A stretch of DNA of 20,219 bases from a virus, in the IMG/VR virus record IMGVR_UViG_3300009159_006031, positions 1 to 20,219 of that record; one strand, written 5' to 3'. A model generated the notes under the pieces. It saw only the letters and a program-made list of their open reading frames with translations. It did no database searches and had not been told where the DNA came from. A program made the position numbers and the translations under genes. Shown piece after piece: positions 7,835 through 14,375 of the stretch (positions within the stretch are counted from its first letter, which is position 1; every line of letters begins with the position of its first letter).

Positions 7835-8157
7835 AGCAGATCTTCTTCCTCTTCAATTACTTTCTCTACAACCTTTTCGACAACTTTCTTTTGGGCCTTG
7901 ACAGGGACTTCAGAAGCGGTAGGCGCTTCAACTTGTGTTTTTTTAGATCCATCAATTTTTGACGAGAGATATACTCTGTAATCTGGAGCTTTAGGATTCT
8001 CTTTTTTAAATTTATTAGCAAAAATAACGATCTCTACTTGTTCCCCAAGTTCATCTTTAAAATAACCAGAAAGATATTTCTGAGTTTTCCCTTCTCTTTT
8101 CCACAATGCACCGATGTCTCTTTTTTGCCAATCATTTTGTTGTTTATTGTTTTCCAT
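7831..8157 (-). CDS. DUF736-like phage protein with acidic tail
   Basis: 108 residues. Positions about 14-66 (IGALWKREGKTQKYLSGYF, then VIFANKFKKENPKAPDYRVY) match the DUF736 pattern, a small OB-like domain found in phages and mobile elements. Residues 67-95 are a flexible Pro/Lys/Val-rich stretch, and the protein ends VIEEEEDLL, an acidic tip reminiscent of single-stranded-DNA-binding proteins. A role in DNA metabolism is plausible but inferred. It has its own perfect promoter and a Shine-Dalgarno (AGGAGA 4 nt before the ATG), the strongest expression signals in the window, suggesting an abundant product. GTGA overlap with the next gene. Confidence 0.7.
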   Translation of the reverse strand: MENNKQQNDWQKRDIGALWKREGKTQKYLSGYFKDELGEQVEIVIFANKFKKENPKAPDYRVYLSSKIDGSKKTQVEAPTASEVPVKAQKKVVEKVVEKVIEEEEDLL

Positions 8158-8205
8158 ATTGTCTCCTATTGTTTATATTATATCCGAGTTAGTGTTACTT
8201 GTCAA
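8158..8205 (-). promoter_or_regulatory. Perfect sigma70 promoter plus Shine-Dalgarno leader
   Basis: On the minus strand, TTGACA (8205-8200), exactly 17 nt, then TATAAT (8182-8177). The predicted start near 8170 gives a 13-nt leader containing AGGAGA before the ATG at 8157. The promoter sits inside the last codons of the upstream sigma-factor gene. It is the one strong promoter here that has a proper ribosome-binding leader. Confidence 0.88.
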
Positions 8206-8802
8206 TTTATTCTTTAAGAAATCTTTGCCCTTATTATGAATATTAATGACAGTTTGAGTGCTTAATTTCATTTTCTCGCCAATATCTGCCCAAGACATCA
8301 ATCTCTTACTGTTGAAATATCTTAATTTATATATTTTTTTAATTCTTTTATCTTTGCATCTATTTAGGATAGAGAATATCATATCAGCTTTTTCTTTAAA
8401 AGCTATAGTTTCATTATTAGCTTTGATTTGATTTTTTTCTATAATATGTTTGATTGCGGTGTCTTCCATAGTTATGTGACGATTGTTTTTATTGATTGTA
8501 TTTAGACAATGATATCTCATTTGATTACCTAACCAAGTAGAAAATTTAACATTTTTATCAGGGTTAAAGTTCATTACTGATTTATATATGATATAAGTTT
8601 TCTCTGCGATTACATCTTCTGGGTCAATCCCAGACTGCACCATATTATAATAATATTTTTTAATCATTTTATGGCATATGCCGCTATGTCTTAATTCGAG
8701 TTCTTTAAGAGCATGGCTATTGTTTCGATTCAATACATCTTGAATCAAGGCGTTATCATTTGTTGTTTTTATATTCATATTAAAGTTGTGAAATTCTTTC
8801 AT
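8173..8802 (-). CDS. Phage sigma-70-family factor (late-sigma-like)
   Basis: 209 residues from the upstream ATG. Residues about 20-110 look like sigma region 2: a helix with LKELELRHSGICHKMIKKYY, then DPEDVIAEKTYIIYKSVMNF and FSTWLGNQMRYHCLNTINK, the '-10 recognition/core-binding' layout. Residues about 155-200 are a region 4 helix-turn-helix (YFNSKRLMSWADIGEKMKLS, then TQTVINIHNKGKDFL). Size and architecture resemble T4 gp55 and related factors that direct late transcription. An alternative start at 8778 (MNIKTTND) begins one base after the kinase stop; neither start has a Shine-Dalgarno. The gene overlaps the upstream kinase by 23 nt if 8802 is used. Confidence 0.8.
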   Translation of the reverse strand: MKEFHNFNMNIKTTNDNALIQDVLNRNNSHALKELELRHSGICHKMIKKYYYNMVQSGIDPEDVIAEKTYIIYKSVMNFNPDKNVKFSTWLGNQMRYHCLNTINKNNRHITMEDTAIKHIIEKNQIKANNETIAFKEKADMIFSILNRCKDKRIKKIYKLRYFNSKRLMSWADIGEKMKLSTQTVINIHNKGKDFLKNKLTSNTNSDII

Positions 8803-9364
8803 AAATTGATTTTAAATGTCTTTGAGTTAATTCATATAAAACATTTGTATCTTGGCAAGTATCCCAGCACACAGAGATATCTGCAACGGCTTTTAATTTA
8901 TTATCATTTGATTTTTCCTCTATATTAGCTGGTGGCACGAAAGATCCGTCATCCAGTTTTCTAGATAAATGTATTAAAACTCCGTTATAAGACTTAAGCC
9001 ATGCATATTCATCGTCTTTATATTCGATATATCTGACATCAGTTATAATTGGTATTGTTTTATCTTTTTTAAGCCTTTCTATTTTTTTGTCTAATTGAGA
9101 AGTCCAGTAGGTTCCTTGACTTTGAGATCTTCTGCATTTACCATAAGCAACCATTAAAGGTCTAATAGTTTCTTTTTCTTGGTCATTGCATTTAAATAGG
9201 TCTATTTTAAATTTGTCTTTAGTAAAATCATTAAGTTCATTTTTTAAATCATCAGCGAAAGCTAATCTTTCAGACTTTATATTTCTTTCTTCTAAATATT
9301 TCTTTAGGATAGAATAAAAAGTGTCTTTCCCAGACCTTGCTACTCCAGTAATGCCTATTATCAT
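8780..9364 (-). CDS. Deoxynucleoside monophosphate kinase (T4 gp1-like)
   Basis: 194 residues with a P-loop GVARSGKD at residues 7-14. AFADDLKNEL is a substrate-side helix as in T4 gp1. RPLMVAYGKCRRSQSQGTYW fits the 'R.LMQ.LG...R' motif of that family. IPIITDVRY supplies the Walker-B-like acidic strand, and NGVLIHLSRK follows. The expected reaction is dNMP plus ATP to dNDP, feeding the RNR and deaminase products into the dNTP pool. The length is slightly below T4 gp1 (241). A perfect promoter ends 6 nt before the ATG, so the mRNA should be leaderless. The gene is divergent from the dCMP deaminase, 57 nt away. Confidence 0.82.
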   Translation of the reverse strand: MIIGITGVARSGKDTFYSILKKYLEERNIKSERLAFADDLKNELNDFTKDKFKIDLFKCNDQEKETIRPLMVAYGKCRRSQSQGTYWTSQLDKKIERLKKDKTIPIITDVRYIEYKDDEYAWLKSYNGVLIHLSRKLDDGSFVPPANIEEKSNDNKLKAVADISVCWDTCQDTNVLYELTQRHLKSIYERISQL

Positions 9365-9370
9365 TTAATG

Positions 9371-9399
9371 ATTATAGACATAATAAATTACCTTGTCAA
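9371..9399 (-). promoter_or_regulatory. Perfect sigma70 promoter, leaderless layout, for the dNMP kinase
   Basis: On the minus strand, TTGACA (9399-9394), a 17-nt spacer, TATAAT (9376-9371), then 6 nt and the ATG at 9364. Transcription starting about 7 nt after the -10 box would begin at the A of the start codon. A weaker divergent box, TATGAT (9411-9416), lies 5 nt before the dCMP deaminase ATG on the other strand. Confidence 0.88.
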
Positions 9400-9421
9400 G
9401 GCGTAACTTCTATGATAATAT

Positions 9422-9853
9422 ATGAGTATGCAAAATAGAATTTCTTTTGAAGAAATGGCAATAAATATTGCTGTGGAATGTGCAAAAAGATCAGAGGACA
9501 TGCACAGAAAAGTGGGATGTTGTATTTTGAATAAAGAAGGTAAGATACTTTCCACAGGATATAATGGGTTATTGCCCAAAGTAGACAAAAACGATCTTTT
9601 TTGGAAAGATAGAGATTATAGAAGAAAGTTCATTATCCATGCAGAAATAAATGCTTTAGCAAGAATAAATAGAGACGATGAGCCTTATATTGCAGCCTGC
9701 ACTTTACTTCCATGCTCAAGCTGCGCCCTAAATATAGCCTCATATGGAATTAAAAAAATCATTTATACAGAAGACTATAGTTTTGATGAAGGCGCTAAGG
9801 AGATATTTAAGTTCTATAATATGGATCTTTTAAAACTTGACAGAAAAATATAA
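9422..9853 (+). CDS. Deoxycytidylate (dCMP) deaminase
   Basis: 143 residues of the zinc-dependent cytidine/deoxycytidylate deaminase family. Zinc and catalytic residues are His73 and Glu75 (HAEINA) and Cys98 and Cys101 (PCSSC). The N-terminal SEDMHRKVGCCILNKEGKIL and STGYNGL are typical of dCMP deaminases. The reaction dCMP to dUMP supplies thymidylate synthase (not in this window). It is shorter than the T4 enzyme (193). No Shine-Dalgarno; TATGAT ends 5 nt before the ATG. A second in-frame ATG lies at 9428. The last codons contain the -35 box of the next gene's promoter. Confidence 0.93.
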   Translation: MSMQNRISFEEMAINIAVECAKRSEDMHRKVGCCILNKEGKILSTGYNGLLPKVDKNDLFWKDRDYRRKFIIHAEINALARINRDDEPYIAACTLLPCSSCALNIASYGIKKIIYTEDYSFDEGAKEIFKFYNMDLLKLDRKI

Positions 9854-9865
9854 AAATATTAGTAT
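9837..9865 (+). promoter_or_regulatory. Promoter for the IMPDH/GMPR-family gene, leaderless layout
   Basis: Perfect TTGACA (9837-9842) within the last codons of the dCMP deaminase gene, a 17-nt spacer, TAGTAT (9860-9865), then 6 nt before the ATG at 9872. There is no Shine-Dalgarno between. Confidence 0.72.
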
Positions 9866-9871
9866 TCATAT

Positions 9872-10978
9872 ATGCAACAAAACTTCAAAGAAGCTCTAGG
9901 CTACGACGATATTTCTCTTTTGCCTAATTTTTCAGATATCTCTTCTAGAAAAGAAGTTGATACGTCCACAAAAATTTCTAGAAATAATCAGATTAAAATA
10001 CCAATTATTTTATCTCCTATGGATACCGTTTCTTCAGTCAAGTCATGCATTAAAATGAATAAAATTGGTGCGGCTGGCGTTTTGCATAGATTTATGCCAA
10101 TCGAAGAGCAAAAAGTTAAATCAAAGATGATTAAAGACGAAAGTGGTTTATCCATAAATGCAATTGGATTAAAAGACGCAGAAGAAAGAATTAATCTCAC
10201 TAAGAAATATACAGACATTTACTTTCTTGACACAGCGAATGGATTATCAAAAAACGCAGAAGACTTTCTCAGATGGTACAAGACTAGTAATTTTACTCAA
10301 GATATTATAATTGGAAATACTCTAACTAAAGAAAGCGTTTATAGACTAGCAAATTTAAAAGCAGACGGATTTAGACACCTTATCGGGCCAGGCTCGATGT
10401 GCTTAACGCAAGTAAAAACTGGCATTGGTTGCCCAAGCGTAACTGGTAATTTTTACGCTTGGCAATCAGTAAAAAATTGGGAACTTTCTCAAGTCGATTT
10501 ATTTAAGCAAGACAAACCAAATCCAGACCATAGGCCAAGTATATTAGCAGATGGTGGAATTCGTTATCCAAAAGATTTAGTTAAAGCTATAGCGAGTGGG
10601 TGTGACGCAATAATATGCGGTAAAATCTTTGCTGGATTGCAAGACACGGTCGATGACGAAGACATAGTGGAAAAGAATGGCAAAAAATATGCAAAATATA
10701 GAGGCATGGCTTCTAAAGATGTCGTAGAAGATTATCAATTATACGACGGGACGAAAAAGAATCTCTTCGTAGAAGGAGACAACACTTTAATTCCATTATC
10801 AGACAATACCATAGAAGATGTTGTTTACGATTTCGCAAATGGACTAAGAAGCGCCATGAGTTATCTAGGTTTTAGAAAAATGGAAGATATGCGTGGTGGA
10901 CTTTGGACGAATAAAATCATCGCAGTTAGATCAACAATAAATAATATGTACGAGGGATTTTCTCATGGAAAAATGTGA
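9872..10978 (+). CDS. IMP dehydrogenase/GMP reductase family enzyme, CBS-less, GMP-reductase-like
   Basis: 368 residues forming a single TIM barrel. EALGYDDISLLPNF opens the family signature, PMDTV is at 49-53, and the catalytic loop GPGSMCLTQ (172-180) holds Cys177. ADGG (226-229) and ICGKIFAG (248-255) bind phosphate. There are no CBS domains, and the length fits GMP reductase (about 345). KTGIGCPS after the catalytic loop and NGKKYAKYRGMAS (269-281) resemble GMP reductases, and the IMPDH flap Arg-Tyr pair is not evident in YQLYDGTKKN (288-297). GMP reductase converts GMP to IMP plus ammonia using NADPH; IMPDH runs IMP to XMP. I favour the former, but sequence alone leaves this open. The adenylosuccinate synthetase downstream would use the IMP. 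Confidence 0.8.
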   Translation: MQQNFKEALGYDDISLLPNFSDISSRKEVDTSTKISRNNQIKIPIILSPMDTVSSVKSCIKMNKIGAAGVLHRFMPIEEQKVKSKMIKDESGLSINAIGLKDAEERINLTKKYTDIYFLDTANGLSKNAEDFLRWYKTSNFTQDIIIGNTLTKESVYRLANLKADGFRHLIGPGSMCLTQVKTGIGCPSVTGNFYAWQSVKNWELSQVDLFKQDKPNPDHRPSILADGGIRYPKDLVKAIASGCDAIICGKIFAGLQDTVDDEDIVEKNGKKYAKYRGMASKDVVEDYQLYDGTKKNLFVEGDNTLIPLSDNTIEDVVYDFANGLRSAMSYLGFRKMEDMRGGLWTNKIIAVRSTINNMYEGFSHGKM

Positions 10979-11306
10979 TATTAAATACGTAAAATACATA
11001 TGCTTGATTCTCATAGCTTTTTGGACTATGAATAAATCTCAGGCACAAGTAGCTTATCAAAAAATGGACCAATCCACAAGATCAGTAGAACTTTATATAG
11101 TTAAGGCTCAGGTTCAATCAAATGCCGAGCAAATTAAATACTTGAACGAACAAAAGAAGTCATACTCCTTGTTTAATAAAAATGAGTCGATAGCAAGGTC
11201 TAGACAACAAGCAATTATTTCCGCCAAAGAAAATGAAACTTTTAGATTAAATCATAAGATTTTTCTTATAAATAAAGCACAGCAAACGCCGTTGACAATA
11301 AGATAA
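10965..11306 (+). CDS. Small exported protein of unknown function
   Basis: 113 residues. The N-terminus has a basic start, a hydrophobic core (YICLILIAFWTM) and SQA-Q at about 25-28, a convincing signal peptide. The mature part is about 85 residues, polar and predicted helical (KAQVQSNAEQIKYLNEQKKS), without cysteine after cleavage. It overlaps the previous gene by 14 nt and has GAGGG 8 nt before the ATG, one of the few Shine-Dalgarno sites here, as expected for an internal operon gene. It might act in the periplasm or in lysis; no family is recognised. The -35 of the next promoter lies in its last codons. Confidence 0.65.
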   Translation: MEKCDIKYVKYICLILIAFWTMNKSQAQVAYQKMDQSTRSVELYIVKAQVQSNAEQIKYLNEQKKSYSLFNKNESIARSRQQAIISAKENETFRLNHKIFLINKAQQTPLTIR

Positions 11307-11320
11307 TTTATTTGTATAAT
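11292..11320 (+). promoter_or_regulatory. Perfect sigma70 promoter, leaderless layout, for the SEC-C gene
   Basis: TTGACA (11292-11297), exactly 17 nt, TATAAT (11315-11320), then AAAACC and the ATG at 11327. This geometry decides the start: the open frame begins earlier at 11312, but that ATG-less extension would lie inside the -10 box. The promoter would drive the SEC-C protein and the overlapping adenylosuccinate synthetase. Confidence 0.88.
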
Positions 11321-11326
11321 AAAACC

Positions 11327-11551
11327 ATGGAACAGTCGTCTTTGTTTAAATCTGATGTACCGCTATATGTAAGAGGAACAGATAGCTCTCCAATACATAG
11401 ACTCGCCCCAAAGCTAGGTAGAAATTATCTCTGTCCATTCGAAGGAAAGAAATTTAAAAGATGCTGCGGAATAGACGGATCAAATTTTTGTAAAAAACTG
11501 TTAAATGAATTTATAGAAAAAAATACGCCTAAAAATGATCAAAGCAGTTGA
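11327..11551 (+). CDS. SEC-C motif mini-protein with one zinc ligand missing
   Basis: 74 residues. Residues 30-48 (LGRNYLCPFEGKKFKRCCG) are a SEC-C motif, the zinc-binding tail seen on SecA and many small proteins, whose usual form is GRN..CPCGSGKK.K.CCG. Here Cys36 and Cys46-Cys47 remain, but the second Cys of 'CPC' is Phe and one residue is lost. Zinc binding may therefore be impaired or use another ligand, such as Cys55. SEC-C motifs generally mediate protein or ribosome contacts; the role here is unknown. The start was chosen from the promoter 6 nt upstream. The 3' end overlaps the synthetase gene by 17 nt. Confidence 0.75.
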   Translation: MEQSSLFKSDVPLYVRGTDSSPIHRLAPKLGRNYLCPFEGKKFKRCCGIDGSNFCKKLLNEFIEKNTPKNDQSS

Positions 11552-12527
11552 TATTATATTTGGTTTAGCTTGGGGAGATGAAGGAAAAGGAAAGATAAGC
11601 AACGCTATATCTAAAAATTACGATATAGTTTGTCGCTGGAATGGTGGCCCCAATGCAGGTCACACAGTTTATATTAATGATAAAAAATATAAAACTCATG
11701 TCATACCGTGCGGGATTTTCCAAAACAAACTTAGCGTTATAGGGCCTAATTGTGTGATTAATGTAGACAAATTTTATGACGAAATAGATTATCTTGAAAA
11801 AGAAGGATTTGATACATCTTTAATTAAAGTTAGCCCCAAGGCTCATATTATAACAGAAAAACATATTGAATATGATCTTAAATTCTTAAAAACAAAATTT
11901 GGAACCACTGGCCAAGGTATTGCTCCAGCATATTCAGATAAGGCATTAAGAATTGGGAAACTTGCTCAAAACTATTTAGATAAAAAATATCTTTGGGACG
12001 GAAGACTCTATGGAGAAATTCTTTGCGAAGGAGCTCAAAGTTTTTGGCTAGATATAAATTATGGAGATTATCCTTATGTTACTAGTAGTGAAACTCTTCC
12101 ATATTCAGCTTGCTCTTTAGGTTTTAGTCCAAAAAAAGTAAGGAATATAATTGGCGTAGCAAAAATTTATGATACAAAAAGTGGGGTAGATCCATTATTT
12201 CCAGAATCTCTATGGCAAGACCAGGAATTGAATATGATAATTGAACTAGGTAAAGAGTTTGGCTCAACAACTGGTAGAAAGAGAATGGTAAATTGGCTTA
12301 ATTTAAATAAACTAATTGATGCAATTAGAATTTCTGGAGTAACAAAACTTATAATTAATAAATGCGATATTTTCGAGCAAATGGACACTTACAAATTATA
12401 TCAAAATAATGATTTATACAAATTTGATACGTTAAGCGCAATGCAGTCTTTTATTAAAACATATCTAAACCATTCCATTAATGATTATATAGAAGTTATC
12501 TTTTCTGGAAACAAAGAATCTATTTAA
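11535..12527 (+). CDS. purA: Adenylosuccinate synthetase (PurA/PurZ family, short form)
   Basis: 330 residues. PurA joins IMP and aspartate using GTP. Seen: WGDEGKGK (13-20) with Asp15 in the place of E. coli Asp13; NAGHT with catalytic His43; GTTGQGIAPAYSDK (123-136); EGAQ and YPYVTSSET (179-187); GSTTGRKR (243-250) with Arg248 and Arg250 of the aspartate-binding loop; and NKCD (275-278) for guanine. The length is about 100 below bacterial PurA, like archaeal enzymes and phage PurZ. PurZ, which makes the precursor of 2-aminoadenine from dGMP, typically replaces the catalytic Asp by Ser or Thr; this protein does not. The loop normally TRVG.GPFPTE reads TKSGVDPLFPES, a departure near the nucleotide site. 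It overlaps the SEC-C gene and probably shares its promoter. Confidence 0.88.
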   Translation: MIKAVDIIFGLAWGDEGKGKISNAISKNYDIVCRWNGGPNAGHTVYINDKKYKTHVIPCGIFQNKLSVIGPNCVINVDKFYDEIDYLEKEGFDTSLIKVSPKAHIITEKHIEYDLKFLKTKFGTTGQGIAPAYSDKALRIGKLAQNYLDKKYLWDGRLYGEILCEGAQSFWLDINYGDYPYVTSSETLPYSACSLGFSPKKVRNIIGVAKIYDTKSGVDPLFPESLWQDQELNMIIELGKEFGSTTGRKRMVNWLNLNKLIDAIRISGVTKLIINKCDIFEQMDTYKLYQNNDLYKFDTLSAMQSFIKTYLNHSINDYIEVIFSGNKESI

Positions 12528-12545
12528 AATAGTGTAAACTATTAT

Positions 12546-12761
12546 GTGAGTAACCAAAGCGAAGCCTTGGCAATATGCTCTGAATTTTCAGACGAATACG
12601 GGGTTGATTCAAAAGATTCAAACACTATTATAGTCTATACTAAAGGCGAATATACAAACGAATTAACAAATCTTCTTGATAGAAAAAATTATAAATTAAA
12701 GAAATTTCAAACATACGGGGACGAAGTCATAATATACTTTGTCCCAAAAAATAAAAATTAA
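12546..12761 (+). CDS. Small protein of unknown function
   Basis: 71 residues with a GTG start; the overlapping ATG at 12544 is closed at once by a stop. The sequence alternates helix and strand (EALAICSEFSDEYGV, NTIIVYTKGEY, KKFQTYGDEVIIYFVPK), consistent with a compact alpha/beta domain. No motif is recognised. TAAACT ends 5 nt before the GTG, a weak leaderless-type -10. The stop codon overlaps that of the convergent thioredoxin gene (TTAA at 12758-12761). Confidence 0.55.
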   Translation: MSNQSEALAICSEFSDEYGVDSKDSNTIIVYTKGEYTNELTNLLDRKNYKLKKFQTYGDEVIIYFVPKNKN

Positions 12762-13030
12762 TTTAAAATTTGATTTAATCTAGCCTGACTCACCATCCCA
12801 TTGAATCTGTCCACTAAAGCTCCGTCTTTTAATACTACAAAAGCTGGCACGGAGTTTATTTGATAAGCTTGAGCCATATGGCGATCAGAATCTACGTCGA
12901 TCTTCATTAGATTCACTTTATCTGAATTACGGGTAATAAAACTATCAATTAGAGGCTTCATCATTTTGCATGGCCCACACCAAGAAGCACTAAAATACAT
13001 TAAATCAATTTTTTTTTGTGCGCGCGGCAT
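12758..13030 (-). CDS. Thioredoxin
   Basis: 90 residues, a short single-domain thioredoxin. The active site is WCGPC with Cys18 and Cys21. INSVPAFVVLKDG (58-70) supplies the cis-Pro (Pro62), and MKIDVDSD is the usual central strand. It may reduce the phage ribonucleotide reductase, which keeps its C-terminal shuttle cysteines, or other disulfides. It is last in a minus-strand set, beginning 2 nt after the DUF1360-like gene's stop, with only a weak AAAGAG ahead of the ATG. Confidence 0.93.
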   Translation of the reverse strand: MPRAQKKIDLMYFSASWCGPCKMMKPLIDSFITRNSDKVNLMKIDVDSDRHMAQAYQINSVPAFVVLKDGALVDRFNGMVSQARLNQILN

Positions 13031-13032
13031 CT

Positions 13033-13323
13033 TTACTCTTTGTATTTAATAAAATGGTTTCGAACAAAAATTAAATTAATAAAAAACCCAGTGAAACTAC
13101 AAAGTATGTTAGAGACGATTGGATAAGTCAATTCTTGTAGTGGATTGATAAAAAAAGACAGAGCCAGAGAAACCCAGAAACTACTGCACTCATGACAAAG
13201 CAAGGGTCGTCGAATGTAAGGTATTTTTGCTATAAAATTTCTAAATGGTCTTGAGACTTCAGTATCAGACCAAGCGTAAGTTAATCCTAAACAGAGAAAT
13301 AAATATATTACAAAAGTCAACAT
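13033..13323 (-). CDS. DUF1360-like membrane protein
   Basis: 96 residues with an N-terminal membrane segment (about 2-18), a central LLCHECSSFWVSLALSFF (41-58), and a C-terminal hydrophobic stretch (about 68-86). A 'C..C..FW' pair at the start of a membrane helix after a polar 'SRPFR' segment is the DUF1360 pattern, found in phage and bacterial membrane proteins of unknown role. Start and preceding stop overlap as TAATG. Lying beside thioredoxin, the Cys43/Cys46 pair could be redox-active or bind metal; this is inference. Confidence 0.65.
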   Translation of the reverse strand: MLTFVIYLFLCLGLTYAWSDTEVSRPFRNFIAKIPYIRRPLLCHECSSFWVSLALSFFINPLQELTYPIVSNILCSFTGFFINLIFVRNHFIKYKE

Positions 13324-13760
13324 TATAAGAAATAAACTTCTAGAAACTCACCTTTGTCTAGAACAGAAAATGATCTAAAAGGTATGCCTTTTTCATTTAC
13401 AAACTTATTAAAATCTTCCCAAGCTTTTGGACCTTTAGGGACTTGATAAATATTACTAATGCTTATGTCTTTTGCATTTTCAAGTTTTTGTCTATTGGCC
13501 TCTTCTGATTCTTTAATAATCTTATCCATTGTAGCTTTTTGCTCTTTTATTTCTTCCATATTCAAGATGAAATCAATAAAATCCTTGTCGCCCTCTACAT
13601 ATTTTTTATTCAAATGGGCAGAAACTCTACCTCGGCATGAACAGTTCGGGTTGAATTTAGCGCTAGTCAGATCAGCTAAAATATCTGGATATTTTGCTTT
13701 TAAGGCTTCAAAAATTTTCTCATTTTTTACAAGAATGTCTAAATATGGTGATATATTCAT
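13323..13760 (-). CDS. Protein of unknown function
   Basis: 145 residues. The N-terminal third is helical with a CSCRGRV patch (40-46). Residues about 60-98 are a charged helix (MEEIKEQKATMDKIIKESEE), possibly a coiled coil. The C-terminal segment (GPKAWEDFNKFVNEKGIPFR, then VLDKGEFLEVYFL) looks like a small alpha/beta unit. No family is recognised. TATAAT ends 6 nt before the ATG without a Shine-Dalgarno, so it is probably the first, leaderless gene of the set running to thioredoxin. Confidence 0.6.
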   Translation of the reverse strand: MNISPYLDILVKNEKIFEALKAKYPDILADLTSAKFNPNCSCRGRVSAHLNKKYVEGDKDFIDFILNMEEIKEQKATMDKIIKESEEANRQKLENAKDISISNIYQVPKGPKAWEDFNKFVNEKGIPFRSFSVLDKGEFLEVYFL

Positions 13761-13766
13761 ATTTGT

Positions 13767-13795
13767 ATTATACTAAGTCAAGTTTTTAATTTCTA
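13767..13795 (-). promoter_or_regulatory. Promoter for the 13760-12758 gene set, leaderless layout
   Basis: On the minus strand, TAGAAA (13795-13790), 17 nt, TATAAT (13772-13767), then 6 nt and the ATG at 13760. The nearby TTGACT at 13783-13778 is too close to the -10 to serve as its -35. Confidence 0.65.
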
Positions 13796-14337
13796 ATTTT
13801 TTTAATAAATTCTACCATCTTTTGTTTTGAAAAGTCATTTTTCATAACATTAACACAATAACATACAAATTCAACATTTCCCTTGATATATCCTATATTT
13901 GGATCGATCCTATCAAGGCTTAATTTAGTTGGGCTTTTCTTTATATCCGCATCTTGAGAGCTTCTGGGTAATTCAAGAACTATACTTGTATAAGAGCATA
14001 ATCCATTTTGTTTTTCTAAGAGTTGTTTCAAATATTCAAGAGTTAAATCCGTTTCTTCCCCCCTCTCTTTGCTTCTTGACCTGGCTTTATTTAAAGAATA
14101 CTTAAATGGACTATATTCATCTAATCTATTCGCTTCATGACCCTTCAATAAATTAATATTTCCTTTGTTTTTTTCTAATTTTTGAGGATTATTCTTATAA
14201 TCAGCTTTTCCAGAACATTTTAAACTACAATAAAACTTACTTTGACCAGCTTTAATTTTTCTATTATAATCGCTTTGCCTTACTTCGCGTTCTTTGCTAC
14301 AAGTGGCGCAAATTATTTTTGTTTTTTTGATATTCAT
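13786..14337 (-). CDS. HNH-family endonuclease with zinc-ribbon N-terminus
   Basis: 183 residues. Cys10, Cys13, Cys37 and Cys41 (CATC and CSLKC) form a likely zinc ribbon. The C-terminal part (about 95-180) contains LCSYTSI, then LSLDRIDPNIGYIKGNVEFV (139-158) and NVMKNDF with Asn163. This is the form of the HNH subfamily in which 'DRID....GY..GNV..V...N..K' replaces the usual His-Asn-His. Such genes are common in phages as freestanding homing endonucleases or small nucleases. It sits just downstream of the tmRNA on the same strand. TATAAT ends 6 nt before the ATG. Confidence 0.78.
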   Translation of the reverse strand: MNIKKTKIICATCSKEREVRQSDYNRKIKAGQSKFYCSLKCSGKADYKNNPQKLEKNKGNINLLKGHEANRLDEYSPFKYSLNKARSRSKERGEETDLTLEYLKQLLEKQNGLCSYTSIVLELPRSSQDADIKKSPTKLSLDRIDPNIGYIKGNVEFVCYCVNVMKNDFSKQKMVEFIKKIRN

Positions 14338-14343
14338 ATAAGG

Positions 14344-14349
14344 ATTATA
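14344..14349 (-). promoter_or_regulatory. -10 box for the HNH gene
   Basis: TATAAT on the minus strand ends 6 nt (CCTTAT) before the ATG at 14337. No convincing -35 is present at 16-18 nt spacing (AGAAAA at 17). It follows the leaderless geometry of the other first genes. Confidence 0.5.
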
Positions 14350-14375
14350 TATAGTTACGATACGTTTTTTCTAAT

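Noticed and set aside
10226-10231. TTGACA inside the GMP-reductase-like gene, plus strand
   Set aside because: No -10-like box at 16-18 nt and no following start; it is ordinary coding sequence.
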